From NCBI GenBank assembly GCA_949293185.1, contig CASFCQ010000018.1, positions 1-32,770 on the forward strand: a stretch of 32,770 nt of DNA, read 5' to 3'. A program made the position numbers and the translations under genes. This document shows positions 16,938-28,155 of the stretch, in pieces. The notes beneath the pieces are model-generated. The model searched no databases. It was given only the letters and a program-made list of their open reading frames with translations, and had not been told where the DNA came from. The DNA comes from an uncultured bacterium (GTDB lineage Bacteria; Cyanobacteriota; Vampirovibrionia; Gastranaerophilales; Gastranaerophilaceae). Numbering within the stretch: the stretch's first letter is position 1; every line of letters begins with the position of its first letter.

Positions 16938-17030
16938 ACATGCAAATTATATTTATTTAAAAATTTAACATATTACATATATGTAAACCTGAATGTATTT
17001 TCCGTTTCACTGCAATTTTTGGGCATTTTT

Positions 17031-17069
17031 ACAAAAAGACGGACCTGACATTTAAGCCGAGTCCGTCTT
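17031..17069 (-). terminator. groEL terminator
   Basis: On the minus strand AAGACGGAC (17069-17061) pairs with GTCCGTCTT (17044-17036) around a 16-base loop and is followed by a T-run. It lies about 30 bases after the groEL stop. Confidence 0.75.
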
Positions 17070-17097
17070 AGTAATGTTTAATTTTCAGGTTTAATGA

Positions 17098-18762
<1,665 letters not shown>

Positions 18763-18815
18763 TTATGTTTAAAACGGTTTCACTCTGCGGGTTTCAGTTT
18801 TCAGAACCCCTTCGA

Positions 18816-18924
18816 GTTTCACACACCTTATTCTTTTTCCGCCTGTGCAATCAAAGATGCTGCGTTCGATAAATTCCATTTATCTCACAACGGCGGTTGG
18901 GAACGGTTTCACACACCTTATTCT
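18816..18924 (-). repeat. Structured repeat, copy B, with 19-bp direct repeats
   Basis: Read on the minus strand, the 58-nt core (18896-18839) starts CCGCCGTTGTGA and ends ACAGGCGG as in copy A. Its two hairpins are GATAAAT-GGA-ATTTATC (18884-18868) and a GCATC/GATTGC stem with the same TTT loop (18860-18847). An identical 19-bp sequence flanks it at 18906-18924, which contains the groES stop, and at 18816-18834. It lies inside the groES-groEL mRNA. Confidence 0.75.
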
Positions 18925-19205
18925 AATACGCCTAGGACGTCTTTTACTGACATGATTTTGAAGATATCTTCGCCCATTTTTACGTCAGTACCTGCGTATT
19001 TAGCGAACAAAACTTTTTCGCCTACTTTAACTTCCATTTCTTCTTTTTTGCCGTCATCAAGAGTTTTACCCGGACCTACTGCAACAACTTCACCTTTTTG
19101 AGGTTTTTCTTTTGCGGAATCAGGAATAAAAATACCGCCTGAAGTTTGTTCTGTATCTTCGATAACTTTGATAACGATTTTGTCGCCTAACGGTCTTATT
19201 GACAT
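18918..19205 (-). CDS. groES: Co-chaperonin GroES (10 kDa)
   Basis: It forms the heptameric lid of the GroEL chamber. The 95 aa match the family from the opening MSIRPLGDKIVIKV, through the mobile loop EDTEQTSGGIFIPDSAKEKPQKG (16-38), to the C-terminal KVLFAKYAGTDVK. A perfect AAGGAGG ribosome site precedes ATG by five bases. I searched 19206-19310 for the CIRCE operator (TTAGCACTC/GAGTGCTAA) and found none, so HrcA control is not supported here. A candidate -10 TATAAT is present without a good -35. The last gene of the glycosyltransferase array lies 105 bases upstream on the same strand. Confidence 0.98.
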   Translation of the reverse strand: MSIRPLGDKIVIKVIEDTEQTSGGIFIPDSAKEKPQKGEVVAVGPGKTLDDGKKEEMEVKVGEKVLFAKYAGTDVKMGEDIFKIMSVKDVLGVLE

Positions 19206-19310
19206 AATGTCCTCCTTTTTAAAATATGTGTTTGATTATATTTCAACTAACTTACTATTCTTTTATATCATTTCATGCAAAGAATTTTTTAAATATTAAT
19301 GAAAAATTAA

Positions 19311-20834
19311 TTATTTGATATCTCCGAGATATTCATATATTCTGAACCCCTCCAATTTAACTATAGCCGGATGGCTTTCATAAAGAAGTTTGTAGTTTTT
19401 AAGTTCTGACACTTTTAATATATCTGCGTCGAAAAACGGCACAAGTGCATATATCTTTTTATTTTTAAAATATTCTTTATTCTCAATAACATATTTTGCA
19501 TATTTATCCCATCCGTCTTTATCCAGAATATAAAAAATCTTTTTATCCCATACAACATATTTAATATTGTATTCGTGCTGGGCAGAATATATTTCATTTG
19601 CACCTTTAAGGTAATAAACTACCCCCATAGCGTACGGATCATTGTCGGTAATAATAACAGAATTATTTTTATCTATATTTTTTACAATCCATTGAGCAGT
19701 TTCTTTTGCTCCGGAATAATCATATTTGATATCCATTACAGAATATTTTAATCCGTTTAAACATGTAAAAAGAAAAAACAGTGCAATAACAATATTAACT
19801 ATATTTTTAAATTTTTTTGAAATATTTTCCTGCTGCAAAATCAACCATAGAGAAAATATTAAAATTATGTGCGCACAAAAGATTCTTGTCACAAAAATCC
19901 AATGACTATAGTAGTAAATGTATATTACTATCTGGAATAATATACTTAAAAAAACAATTGTAAAAAACTTCTTACTTTTAATTAAAATCGCAGCCAAAAG
20001 ACCTATATACAAAAATACCGAAAGTATTATCAACGGCATATTTACTAAAGGAAACATTATTTGTTTGTTTTCGGGCCACTGATTATCTACTGCATTTATA
20101 AAAAACTGGCTTAATACCTTGATTGTATTTATTACAAAATTATCCGTATAATCAATTCTTATAACAACATTACTGGATGTAGTTCCATGCAGCTGTAATA
20201 CTACGGCAATCAACCCGATACACATTATCCCGAAGGCTGCTGCATATTTTTTTAAATCATTTTTACTAAGTTCTCTTCTTGCTTTAATTAAATATTTATA
20301 CAAAAAATCCAATGCCAGCAATCCGCAAAAAGCAAACATTATTACATGTGTATTGGCGAGCATAAACAACAGAGCCGCATACCAATACGGGTGCTTGTTT
20401 GATTTAGGGTACAAAAGCACAAGAGCGAAAACAAGCAGAGGAATTATGGAATAACTTCTCGCAATTACCGGAAAAAAGTACAAAAATCCCGAACTCGTTA
20501 CTATTGCAAATTTAGCAAATTTGTTAAACGGCGAATATTGCAAAAACAAAAATACGCTCGCTACCATACATATCCAGCAAAATATCTGCATAAACATTAT
20601 AGATATATTCATTTTTGCAAAAGGCATCATTAAGATATAGAAAAATGACGGATGTCCTTCATTCACCAGATGTTTAAAAAGGCTGAAATCAAATATTGAA
20701 AGATGTTTTGCAAGCTGCCAGACCTGAGCCTCATCCGCCCATGTTTCATGATGCAGTACAAGTATCAACGTAAACACCGCATATAATAAAGTACATATAA
20801 TGTTCGTTACGAGTTTTTTTGTGTTTGTTTCCAT
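19311..20834 (-). CDS. GT-C type membrane glycosyltransferase, paralog 1 (last in array)
   Basis: A 507-aa inner-membrane protein with about a dozen hydrophobic segments and a soluble C-terminal domain from about residue 385. Motifs shared by all seven paralogs: HHETWADEA (28-36) right after the first membrane segment, NEGHPSFFY (58-66), ARSYS (125-129) and NTHV (161-164). An acidic pair (here DE) in the first outside loop is the usual catalytic or metal-binding site of GT-C enzymes, which take sugars from polyprenyl-phosphate donors. The C-terminal part opens YDYSGAKETAQWI. Only this copy has HHET rather than HHEI/V. The sugar and acceptor are unknown. It starts two bases after the preceding gene's stop. 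Confidence 0.8.
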   Translation of the reverse strand: METNTKKLVTNIICTLLYAVFTLILVLHHETWADEAQVWQLAKHLSIFDFSLFKHLVNEGHPSFFYILMMPFAKMNISIMFMQIFCWICMVASVFLFLQYSPFNKFAKFAIVTSSGFLYFFPVIARSYSIIPLLVFALVLLYPKSNKHPYWYAALLFMLANTHVIMFAFCGLLALDFLYKYLIKARRELSKNDLKKYAAAFGIMCIGLIAVVLQLHGTTSSNVVIRIDYTDNFVINTIKVLSQFFINAVDNQWPENKQIMFPLVNMPLIILSVFLYIGLLAAILIKSKKFFTIVFLSILFQIVIYIYYYSHWIFVTRIFCAHIILIFSLWLILQQENISKKFKNIVNIVIALFFLFTCLNGLKYSVMDIKYDYSGAKETAQWIVKNIDKNNSVIITDNDPYAMGVVYYLKGANEIYSAQHEYNIKYVVWDKKIFYILDKDGWDKYAKYVIENKEYFKNKKIYALVPFFDADILKVSELKNYKLLYESHPAIVKLEGFRIYEYLGDIK

Positions 20835-20836
20835 AA

Positions 20837-22327
20837 TTAAATTTCATTCCCTATATATTTATAAATTTTAAAAGTTTCTCCGCCTTGAATCGATGGTTTT
20901 GATGTAAAAATTAATTTATATTTTTCTCTCATAAACTCATCATAATGATAAAAATATAACAAAGAAGAAGACAAAATATAAGCATGCCTGCATCCTTGTT
21001 TAAGCATTTCTTCTTCCAATAATTGAGAAATCACAAATGGAGAATAAAATCCGGTAATTTTCCACTCTATAAACTTCAATCTCTTGTTATAATATATACT
21101 GTAAAAATTATAATCCGGCAGGTAAACAATTAACCCCGCGCTGAATGCATCCACATCCGGTACAATCAACGCATCCTTCTCAATATTTTTTTTGATAAAT
21201 TCAGCTGTTTCAGCAGCCGAAGAATAATTGTATTTTATATCTTTATAAATTGACCTGATTCCGCAGAATGTTGTCATTATAAACAACAATATCATTGATG
21301 CAGCAGCAGCTTTATTCAATTTTTTCGACACATTTGTATCAATAAGACTTATCCAAAAACAGAAAATTAAAATTAAAAATGCACAGAACAATCTCGTCTG
21401 ATAAATTATTCCATAGCTAAAAATATAAATGAAAAACTGAAACCCGACAGATAACAAACAAATACAAAAATTCTTTTTGTTTATTAAGAATAAAATAATA
21501 AAAGATATTATAAAAAACAAAAACTCACAAGCCGCCGCAATAATTTCCGCCGGCTTAAATGACTGCAAGCTTTGCCAGTACTGCGTCTGTGAATAAACAT
21601 TAATCGAATTAAAGAAAAAACGAACAATAACGTTTTTAGTGTTATCAATTATGTTTTTTGTGTCGAACACAAGAGACTTGTTGGATTCTATTGAACCGGA
21701 TAATTGAAAAATCACTGCAGCCAGTCCGGCAATAAGTATTGCATAAGACACAGCATGAATTTTATCTGTATTTTTTTCTCTGATATTGTCATACAAAAAT
21801 ATTGCAGCAAGCAAAAAAGCAAACCCGTACATTATGACATGTGTATTAGCAACAAAAATAAGCAGCAAAACATACAACAGCGGGTATTGTTTTTGCTTTG
21901 GATAGAGTATTGCCAGCATAATAATCATCACCGGCAATATCGAATAACTTCTTGCTATAACAGGGAAAAAGTACAAAAAACCGGCGCTCATTATTATCGA
22001 TAATTTTGTAAGCTTATTAAACGGAGAATACTGCAAAAGTAAAAATACGCTTGCAGCCATACTAAACCAGCACAATAACTGCATTACCAAAACAGGCAAA
22101 CCGATTTTTGCAAAAGGCATCATTAATATATAAAAGAATGACGGATGCCCTTCATTCACCAGATGTTTGAATAAACTGAAATTAAATATTGAAAGATTCT
22201 TTGCTATAAGCCAGACATTTGCCTCATCTGCCCAAATTTCGTGGTGCAGCATAATTATTAAAGTAAAAATTGCGTATAATATTGTGCAAATGAGATTTAT
22301 TATCAGTTCTTTTTTATTTTTTTCCAT
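20837..22327 (-). CDS. GT-C type membrane glycosyltransferase, paralog 2
   Basis: A 496-aa multi-pass protein belonging, with paralogs 1, 3 and 4, to the FKHLVNEGHPSFFY subgroup. It has HHEIWADEANVW, ARSYSILP and NTHVIMYGF, and a C-terminal domain beginning YNYSSAAETAEFI. I start at ATG 22327 (MEKNKKELIINL), which aligns with the other paralogs and follows GAAGAGAA. An upstream ATG at 22372 would add 15 residues and overlap the DUF2142 gene. The residue after DEA is Asn where the others have Gln. Confidence 0.8.
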   Translation of the reverse strand: MEKNKKELIINLICTILYAIFTLIIMLHHEIWADEANVWLIAKNLSIFNFSLFKHLVNEGHPSFFYILMMPFAKIGLPVLVMQLLCWFSMAASVFLLLQYSPFNKLTKLSIIMSAGFLYFFPVIARSYSILPVMIIMLAILYPKQKQYPLLYVLLLIFVANTHVIMYGFAFLLAAIFLYDNIREKNTDKIHAVSYAILIAGLAAVIFQLSGSIESNKSLVFDTKNIIDNTKNVIVRFFFNSINVYSQTQYWQSLQSFKPAEIIAAACEFLFFIISFIILFLINKKNFCICLLSVGFQFFIYIFSYGIIYQTRLFCAFLILIFCFWISLIDTNVSKKLNKAAAASMILLFIMTTFCGIRSIYKDIKYNYSSAAETAEFIKKNIEKDALIVPDVDAFSAGLIVYLPDYNFYSIYYNKRLKFIEWKITGFYSPFVISQLLEEEMLKQGCRHAYILSSSLLYFYHYDEFMREKYKLIFTSKPSIQGGETFKIYKYIGNEI

Positions 22328-22352
22328 AATTTTCTCTTCAATCTTATAAAAT

Positions 22353-23714
22353 CTAGTAATATCTGAGTACAATCGTCAAAAGATTTTGAAACAGCAAAAT
22401 CTGTGATATCAAAAATAATCCTATCGGTATAACTTTGCTTTGCAGGTTAATTTTTTTTGTACTTAACAATAACAAAATCAAAGGAATAAAAGGTGTTAAA
22501 TATCTTCCCTGTATGCCTACAATATACGGTTTTGTCTGATATATAAGATAAACCGATGTCATTATCAAAAAGTAAGACAAAATAACTGCAGACAAAATAA
22601 GTAATTTATTTCTAAAATTGATATTACAAATCTTTTCTTTTGTCGTTGTATACAACATAGAACAAACAAGCCCGCACCACGCCAGATGCGCGTATTTTAA
22701 AGGTATCATGGCAAGAGTCACTCCGATACTTGAAATAACATTTTGATAAAGAAACTTTTTAAGAAATATCGAAGAAGCAAAAACTGTTTTCATATAAGCA
22801 AACGGAGAGGTAATAATTTCATTAATCAACAAAAATTTGTTTTTTAAACTATGCATCTGCTCATAGGTTAAATGTCCGGTCTGAGTAAAAATCGTTGAAA
22901 AAAACACTGATATCAGCAGCATATTTAGTGAAAAAATTGATATAAAATTTGCAAAATAACTTTTTGATGATTCAAATTTTTTGGAGGGAATTAAAAAATA
23001 TAAAAGAATTAACGGCAAATATGCAAACTTTAACATCCCGATAACCGTTATTATAGCACCCCATATAACAAGTTGTTTTTTACAAATACTATCGGGGCTA
23101 TAAGCCAGCATAAAAGTATAAGAAAGAAACAGCAATATAACACCCACAACCAGACTGTCTGTACTTATAGAAGCTGCTTGATATATATTTATCGGCAGCA
23201 ATGCAAAAAACAAAAACATCCATTTATGACAGGGAGTATTTTTTATTGCAAAATATGCAAGTGCCAGATAAACAAGTAACGAACAAAATCTTAAAATATA
23301 CATCATGCAAAGCGGTTTTACATTAAGAAACTTCATTACCCGCAAAACAAGAAAAGACGGAAAATAGGATAAAGGAGTGTAACTTGTCGGAGTATGTTTT
23401 AAAAAAGTTGTTGTTTCTTTAGCCAGAGGCATATTAAAAGATTGCACAGTTGCTTTATAAGGAATTTTTTCATTAGAAAATCTGTAAACATTATAAAACC
23501 TGTATAAAGAAGCCAGGCTGTATGGCAGCTCAAGTCCAGCCCAACCGTCTTTTACTTGATATCTGTATGTTCCCTGTGTATATCCCCACATTTTAAAAAG
23601 GTGTTCCGGTTCATCCGGGGCTTGAAACGGCGGATTTACGCATACAAATATCATTCCCCACAACAGACATAATATTAAAAATATATTTTCCGATTTAAAT
23701 ATTGCTTTTTTCAT
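22353..23714 (-). CDS. DUF2142 family membrane protein, possible glycosyltransferase
   Basis: A 453-aa multi-pass membrane protein, not a close relative of its neighbours. The opening PPFQAPDEPEHLFKMW (28-43) and the late loop VGIQGRYLTPFIPL are hallmarks of DUF2142. The acidic DEPEH following the first membrane segment is placed like the DEA motif of the adjacent paralogs, so a GT-C-like fold is plausible. Members often lie in polysaccharide and O-antigen loci. It sits between paralogs 2 and 3, about 20-25 bases from each, in the same transcript, and may use a different sugar or act in a different step. Confidence 0.82.
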   Translation of the reverse strand: MKKAIFKSENIFLILCLLWGMIFVCVNPPFQAPDEPEHLFKMWGYTQGTYRYQVKDGWAGLELPYSLASLYRFYNVYRFSNEKIPYKATVQSFNMPLAKETTTFLKHTPTSYTPLSYFPSFLVLRVMKFLNVKPLCMMYILRFCSLLVYLALAYFAIKNTPCHKWMFLFFALLPINIYQAASISTDSLVVGVILLFLSYTFMLAYSPDSICKKQLVIWGAIITVIGMLKFAYLPLILLYFLIPSKKFESSKSYFANFISIFSLNMLLISVFFSTIFTQTGHLTYEQMHSLKNKFLLINEIITSPFAYMKTVFASSIFLKKFLYQNVISSIGVTLAMIPLKYAHLAWCGLVCSMLYTTTKEKICNINFRNKLLILSAVILSYFLIMTSVYLIYQTKPYIVGIQGRYLTPFIPLILLLLSTKKINLQSKVIPIGLFLISQILLFQNLLTIVLRYY

Positions 23715-23735
23715 CTTTTATTTTACATTTCTATT

Positions 23736-25235
23736 CTATTTTAAAATTTTATATTCGTACAGTTTAAAAGCTTCACCTATTGCAAAACACGGCGGCGATA
23801 CATACAAAAGCCTGTATCGCTGCGGAAGAAGTAATTCAAAGTTATTTGTATTCATAAAATTTGATGCAAGAATATAAATTTTTTTATCTTCCAAATTATA
23901 TTTTCGGATATCACTGTCTAACATTTTAGTAAAAACAATATGTGCTGTTGCTTTATCCAGAAACTTTTCCTTATCCCAAATCATATATTTGATTTCATCA
24001 TGTTTATAAACGGAATAGAATTTGTAATCGGGAAGATAATAATATACCCCCAGTCCAAAAGCATCAGCGGAAGGAATAATTACGGAATCTTTGCTTATAT
24101 TATGTTTGATAAATTCAGCAGTATCTTTTGCGGAAGAATAGTTGTATTTAAAATCTTTTTCTATAAAAGCAGCACCGTTATATAATGTAAACAAGAAAAA
24201 TACGGATAAAATTATGCCGGCAAACTTTTTATGAACAACTTTGTTCTCTCTAAACGCAATCCAGTATCCGAATATTAAAATTAAAAAAGCCGAAAAAATT
24301 CTGGTCGGATAAATTAATGTAGAATATGCCAATACGTATATTCCCATCTGAAAAAGAATACTCAAAAAACAAAAAATCCCTGTCTTTTTATCGGAAAGAA
24401 AAAGTTCAATACACAAAATAATGAATAAAACAGCAAATAAAAACGAACAAACTGCATAAAAAACTATATGCGGGGGCGTAAACAGATTGTTAATCATAAA
24501 TGTATAAATATAACTCACCGCACCGCCGAAAAACTGCGAAACTACCACAAATAAAGTATCAAAAATATTTTTAACCTCTAATACAGCATCGCATTTTTCA
24601 CTGCCATAAAGTTGCAAAACTAACGCAACAAGCCCCATGATAATTATAAGTGCAGATACAATGTATTTTTTAGAAAAATTCTTTATATTTTGAAAATTTT
24701 CGCATATAAAATCAACCCCGAACAAAAATACAAACCCGAACATTATTACATGGGTATTTGCACACAAAGCTAACAGCACAGCATAAACCAAAGGATGTTT
24801 GGCTCTTTCTTTATAAATTAATGCAAGCAGAAAAATCAACAGCGGCAGTATTGAATAACTTCTGGCAATCACTGGGAAAAAATACAAAAAACCTCCGCTT
24901 GTTATTATAGATAATTTTGTAAACTTATTAAAAGGAGAATACTGCAGCAGCAAAAAGACACTTATTACGCTGCTCAGCCAGCACAACACCTGCATTACAA
25001 ATATTGACAAATTCATTTTTGCAAAAGGCATAATAAGCAAGTAAAAAAACGAAGGATGCCCGTCATCTACAAGATGTTTAAATAAACTAAAGTCAAACAC
25101 CGAAAGATTTTTTGCAACAAGCCACGCCTGCGCTTCGTCAGCCCAGATTTCATGATGCAAAACCATAATCAAAGTTAATATTGCATAAACAAAAGTCCAT
25201 ATTAAATTTATTATTATACTCTTTTTATTTGACAT
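23736..25235 (-). CDS. GT-C type membrane glycosyltransferase, paralog 3
   Basis: A 499-aa multi-pass protein with HHEIWADEAQAW, DDGHPSFFY (Asp instead of Glu before GHP), ARSYSILPLL and NTHVIMFGF. Its C-terminal domain begins YNYSSAKDTAEFI and includes a GVYYYLPDYKFYS stretch shared with paralogs 2 and 4. The start is uncertain: GAGGAG is only three bases before TTG 25247 and 15 before ATG 25235; I prefer the ATG because it aligns with the paralogs. A 64-bp segment (24934-24997) is almost identical to paralog 4, far above the rest of the pair. Confidence 0.8.
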   Translation of the reverse strand: MSNKKSIIINLIWTFVYAILTLIMVLHHEIWADEAQAWLVAKNLSVFDFSLFKHLVDDGHPSFFYLLIMPFAKMNLSIFVMQVLCWLSSVISVFLLLQYSPFNKFTKLSIITSGGFLYFFPVIARSYSILPLLIFLLALIYKERAKHPLVYAVLLALCANTHVIMFGFVFLFGVDFICENFQNIKNFSKKYIVSALIIIMGLVALVLQLYGSEKCDAVLEVKNIFDTLFVVVSQFFGGAVSYIYTFMINNLFTPPHIVFYAVCSFLFAVLFIILCIELFLSDKKTGIFCFLSILFQMGIYVLAYSTLIYPTRIFSAFLILIFGYWIAFRENKVVHKKFAGIILSVFFLFTLYNGAAFIEKDFKYNYSSAKDTAEFIKHNISKDSVIIPSADAFGLGVYYYLPDYKFYSVYKHDEIKYMIWDKEKFLDKATAHIVFTKMLDSDIRKYNLEDKKIYILASNFMNTNNFELLLPQRYRLLYVSPPCFAIGEAFKLYEYKILK

Positions 25236-25247
25236 ATATTTACTCAA

Positions 25248-26738
25248 CTACTCCTCAAACCTGTAAATTTTAAAGCTTTCACCAAGCGAAAGTGCTTTTG
25301 ATGACGAAAAAATCTGTTTATATTTATCAGGTAACTTTTGTTCAAAATGATGAAGATTCATAAAATCAGAAGATATAATATAAACATTTTTTAATTTATA
25401 TTTTTGAATATTATATTCTAAAATCTTTGTAAAATAATAATCTTCGTATACATCATTGTCTTCCTTTATCCATTTCATATACTTGATATAGTCGTGTCTT
25501 CTCACAGACCAGAATTTTCTGTCCGGCAGATAATAATAAATACCCAGTGCACAGCCGTCTTCTGTCGGTATCAAAACAGAATTTTGAGGGATATTTTCTT
25601 TAATAAACAAAGCCGTTTCCCCTGCGGAAGAATAATTTAACTTTATGTCTTTTAATACATAATTAAAACCGTTAAAACATGTCATAAAGAAAAATATTGC
25701 GAGCATTACATTAATACAACCCCGTAAAAAAATCTTAGGAACATCTTTATCGTCCTGCTGCAACACAATCCAGTAACAAAAAACCGTTATTATAAAAGCA
25801 CAAAATATACGCGACGGGTACATTAATGCGCTGTATGCAAAAATATAAATAAAAAATTGAAATAACACGCCAATCAAATTAAGAGCAAAAATCTTTTTAT
25901 TATAAAACCACAAGCCGCAGCATAAAATCAGATACAAACACAAAAATACCAGAACATACAAACCATATAACACCGGCGCAAAAGCTATTTTGTTAATACA
26001 AAAGAGTATAGAGTTATTAAAATCAACTGCATTGACAAAAAATTGCAAAGGAACAATTATTAAAGAATGCCCGATATTCTGCAGTGAAAAATTTATCATG
26101 CTGTTTGCGCCGTCTGTCCCCCACAGCTGCATAACTACAGCAGCAAGCCCTAAAACAACTATCAAAAAACTTAGAATATGTTTTTTAATATTTCTAAAAT
26201 TTTCAATAATAAAAAACATACCTAAAACTGCCGCAAACCCGAACATTATCACATGTGTGTTTGCGCATAACACAAGCAGCAACGCATAAACAAAAGGATG
26301 CTTATCCCTGTCTTTATACATCATAGCGAGCAAAAAAACAAGAAGCGGCAGTATAGAATAACTCCTCGCTATTACGGGAAAAAAATACAAAAAGCCCGCA
26401 CTTATTATTATTCCAAATTTTGTTATTTTGTTAAACGGAGAATACTGCAGCAGTAAAAAGACACTTATTACGCTGCTCAGCCAGCACAACACCTGCATTA
26501 TAAATATAGGCATATTCATTTTTGCAAAAGGCATAATAAGCAGGTAAAAAAATGACGGATGTCCTTCGTTAACAAGATGTTTGAACAAACTAAAATCAAA
26601 CACGCTCAAATTTCTTGTTATCTGCCAGACCTGTGCCTCATCAGCCCAGATTTCATGATGCAGAACAACAACAAATATTATTATTGCATATACAATTGTC
26701 AGGATTAAATTTAGTATTATATTCTTTTTATTTTCCAT
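25248..26738 (-). CDS. GT-C type membrane glycosyltransferase, paralog 4
   Basis: A 496-aa multi-pass protein with HHEIWADEAQVW, NEGHPSFFY, ARSYSILPLL and NTHVIMFGF; the C-terminal domain starts LNYSSAGETALFI and contains GIYYYLPDRKF. ATG 26738 (MENKKNIILN) aligns with the other copies and overlaps the end of paralog 5 by 11 bases; the alternative TTG at 26753 adds five residues. It is closest to paralog 3, its downstream neighbour, consistent with a local tandem duplication. Confidence 0.8.
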   Translation of the reverse strand: MENKKNIILNLILTIVYAIIIFVVVLHHEIWADEAQVWQITRNLSVFDFSLFKHLVNEGHPSFFYLLIMPFAKMNMPIFIMQVLCWLSSVISVFLLLQYSPFNKITKFGIIISAGFLYFFPVIARSYSILPLLVFLLAMMYKDRDKHPFVYALLLVLCANTHVIMFGFAAVLGMFFIIENFRNIKKHILSFLIVVLGLAAVVMQLWGTDGANSMINFSLQNIGHSLIIVPLQFFVNAVDFNNSILFCINKIAFAPVLYGLYVLVFLCLYLILCCGLWFYNKKIFALNLIGVLFQFFIYIFAYSALMYPSRIFCAFIITVFCYWIVLQQDDKDVPKIFLRGCINVMLAIFFFMTCFNGFNYVLKDIKLNYSSAGETALFIKENIPQNSVLIPTEDGCALGIYYYLPDRKFWSVRRHDYIKYMKWIKEDNDVYEDYYFTKILEYNIQKYKLKNVYIISSDFMNLHHFEQKLPDKYKQIFSSSKALSLGESFKIYRFEE

Positions 26739-28155
26739 TATTTTTTCTTTCAAATTTATAAATCCTAAAAATCTCGCTGTGCATTACTGTTTTCAAGTCC
26801 GATTCATACAGCGGTTTTATATTTTCATAAGAGAGATAAACAGCAGTAAGCACATAAACATCAGACACCTGTTTTAATATTTCGTCAACCGGTATCGGAT
26901 AATACGGACTCAAGACAGGTTTTTTCCAATCGTAATATGTAAAATAGCCGTTGTACGGAATATAAAAAATCTTTTGTCCGTTCTTTGGCAAATAAGACAG
27001 TATTGATGATGTAGAAATAGGAGAATTAGTCACTATGACCGCATTTTTATCAAGATTTTTTTGGATATACTGCGCAACATTTTTACTGTCAGAAAACGGA
27101 TGCTGTATATCGTTTTTTATGATTTCAAAAGCGTTTGGGAAAGTAAGCAAAAATGCGCTTGACAGCACAATATTAATAATTATTCTGTCAGTTTTATTCC
27201 GGCTGCCGTATAAAACAAACAGACAAAACAACGGCACAAACAAAAGCAAAAATGTTCTCTGCTGCATCATTCCCCAGATAAAAATAAACACCGATAAAAT
27301 ATACGCAAAATTAAACGCAAAAATAAAAAACAAACTTTTATTTTTTATAAAAAGATAAACCGTATTAAAAACAAAAAATGCCCCCAAAAACAAAGCATAA
27401 AACCAATTTTCAGCGCCGTATATATTTTTAACAATGTCAAAATACAAGCCTTTTAGCAAAACCGCATTATTTTTTATATCATAACCTTGTACAATAAAAT
27501 TCTCATTCTGACTGCCGTTCAAATACAAAACAACGGCTGTCAGAGAAAACAACATTAATAAAAACGGACAAATAAATTTTTTTTGCAGACTTCTGTCTTT
27601 TTCAAAAAAAATATTTTTAAAAAAGAAAACCCCCGCCAGCGCGGCACAAAACCCGAACGCTATAACATGCGTATGCGCCAAAAGAGCAACACAAATTGCA
27701 TACAAATACGGTCTGTCTTTTTGTTTTTCATACAACACCATACTCAATACAAAAAGTAAAATCATAAGCCCGTAACTTCTTGCCACAACAGGATACCAGT
27801 ACAAAAAAGCGGAACTTAAAATTATACAAAGATTAGTTATTTTATGAAAAGGGGATTTAAAAATAAAAACACCCGCAGCCATAATCATAAAAAACCAGTT
27901 TAGTATCTGCATTAAAAACACACTGAATTTTAATTTTGCAAAAGGGAATAAAAACATATACCACAACAGCGGATGCCCTTCCGTCCTGACATGCCGGATT
28001 ATCCCCATGATATCTAAATCCCGAACCACAAGCCAGGCCTGGGCTTCATCTGCCCAAATTTCGTGATGAAAAACAACAAAAAGTGTAATCACTGCATATA
28101 AAAATATACACAAAATATTCAGTACTAAAGATTTATTGATTTTTGTTTTTATCAT
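26728..28155 (-). CDS. GT-C type membrane glycosyltransferase, paralog 5
   Basis: A 475-aa multi-pass protein that links the two subgroups: it keeps HHEIWADEAQAW like paralogs 1-4 but has LVVRDL and TEGHPLLWY like paralogs 6-7. ARSYGL replaces ARSYS and AHTHV replaces NTHV. The C-terminal domain opens HPFSDSKNVAQYI, lacking the YxYS tyrosine pattern of the others, which may reflect different acceptor recognition. ATG at 28155 follows AGGA and overlaps the end of paralog 6 by 23 bases. Confidence 0.8.
   Translation of the reverse strand: MIKTKINKSLVLNILCIFLYAVITLFVVFHHEIWADEAQAWLVVRDLDIMGIIRHVRTEGHPLLWYMFLFPFAKLKFSVFLMQILNWFFMIMAAGVFIFKSPFHKITNLCIILSSAFLYWYPVVARSYGLMILLFVLSMVLYEKQKDRPYLYAICVALLAHTHVIAFGFCAALAGVFFFKNIFFEKDRSLQKKFICPFLLMLFSLTAVVLYLNGSQNENFIVQGYDIKNNAVLLKGLYFDIVKNIYGAENWFYALFLGAFFVFNTVYLFIKNKSLFFIFAFNFAYILSVFIFIWGMMQQRTFLLLFVPLFCLFVLYGSRNKTDRIIINIVLSSAFLLTFPNAFEIIKNDIQHPFSDSKNVAQYIQKNLDKNAVIVTNSPISTSSILSYLPKNGQKIFYIPYNGYFTYYDWKKPVLSPYYPIPVDEILKQVSDVYVLTAVYLSYENIKPLYESDLKTVMHSEIFRIYKFERKNNGK

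Noticed and set aside
18769-18879. 36-codon minus-strand ORF between groES and groEL
   Set aside because: It starts inside a hairpin of the structured repeat, has no ribosome site, and its sequence is explained by the repeat.
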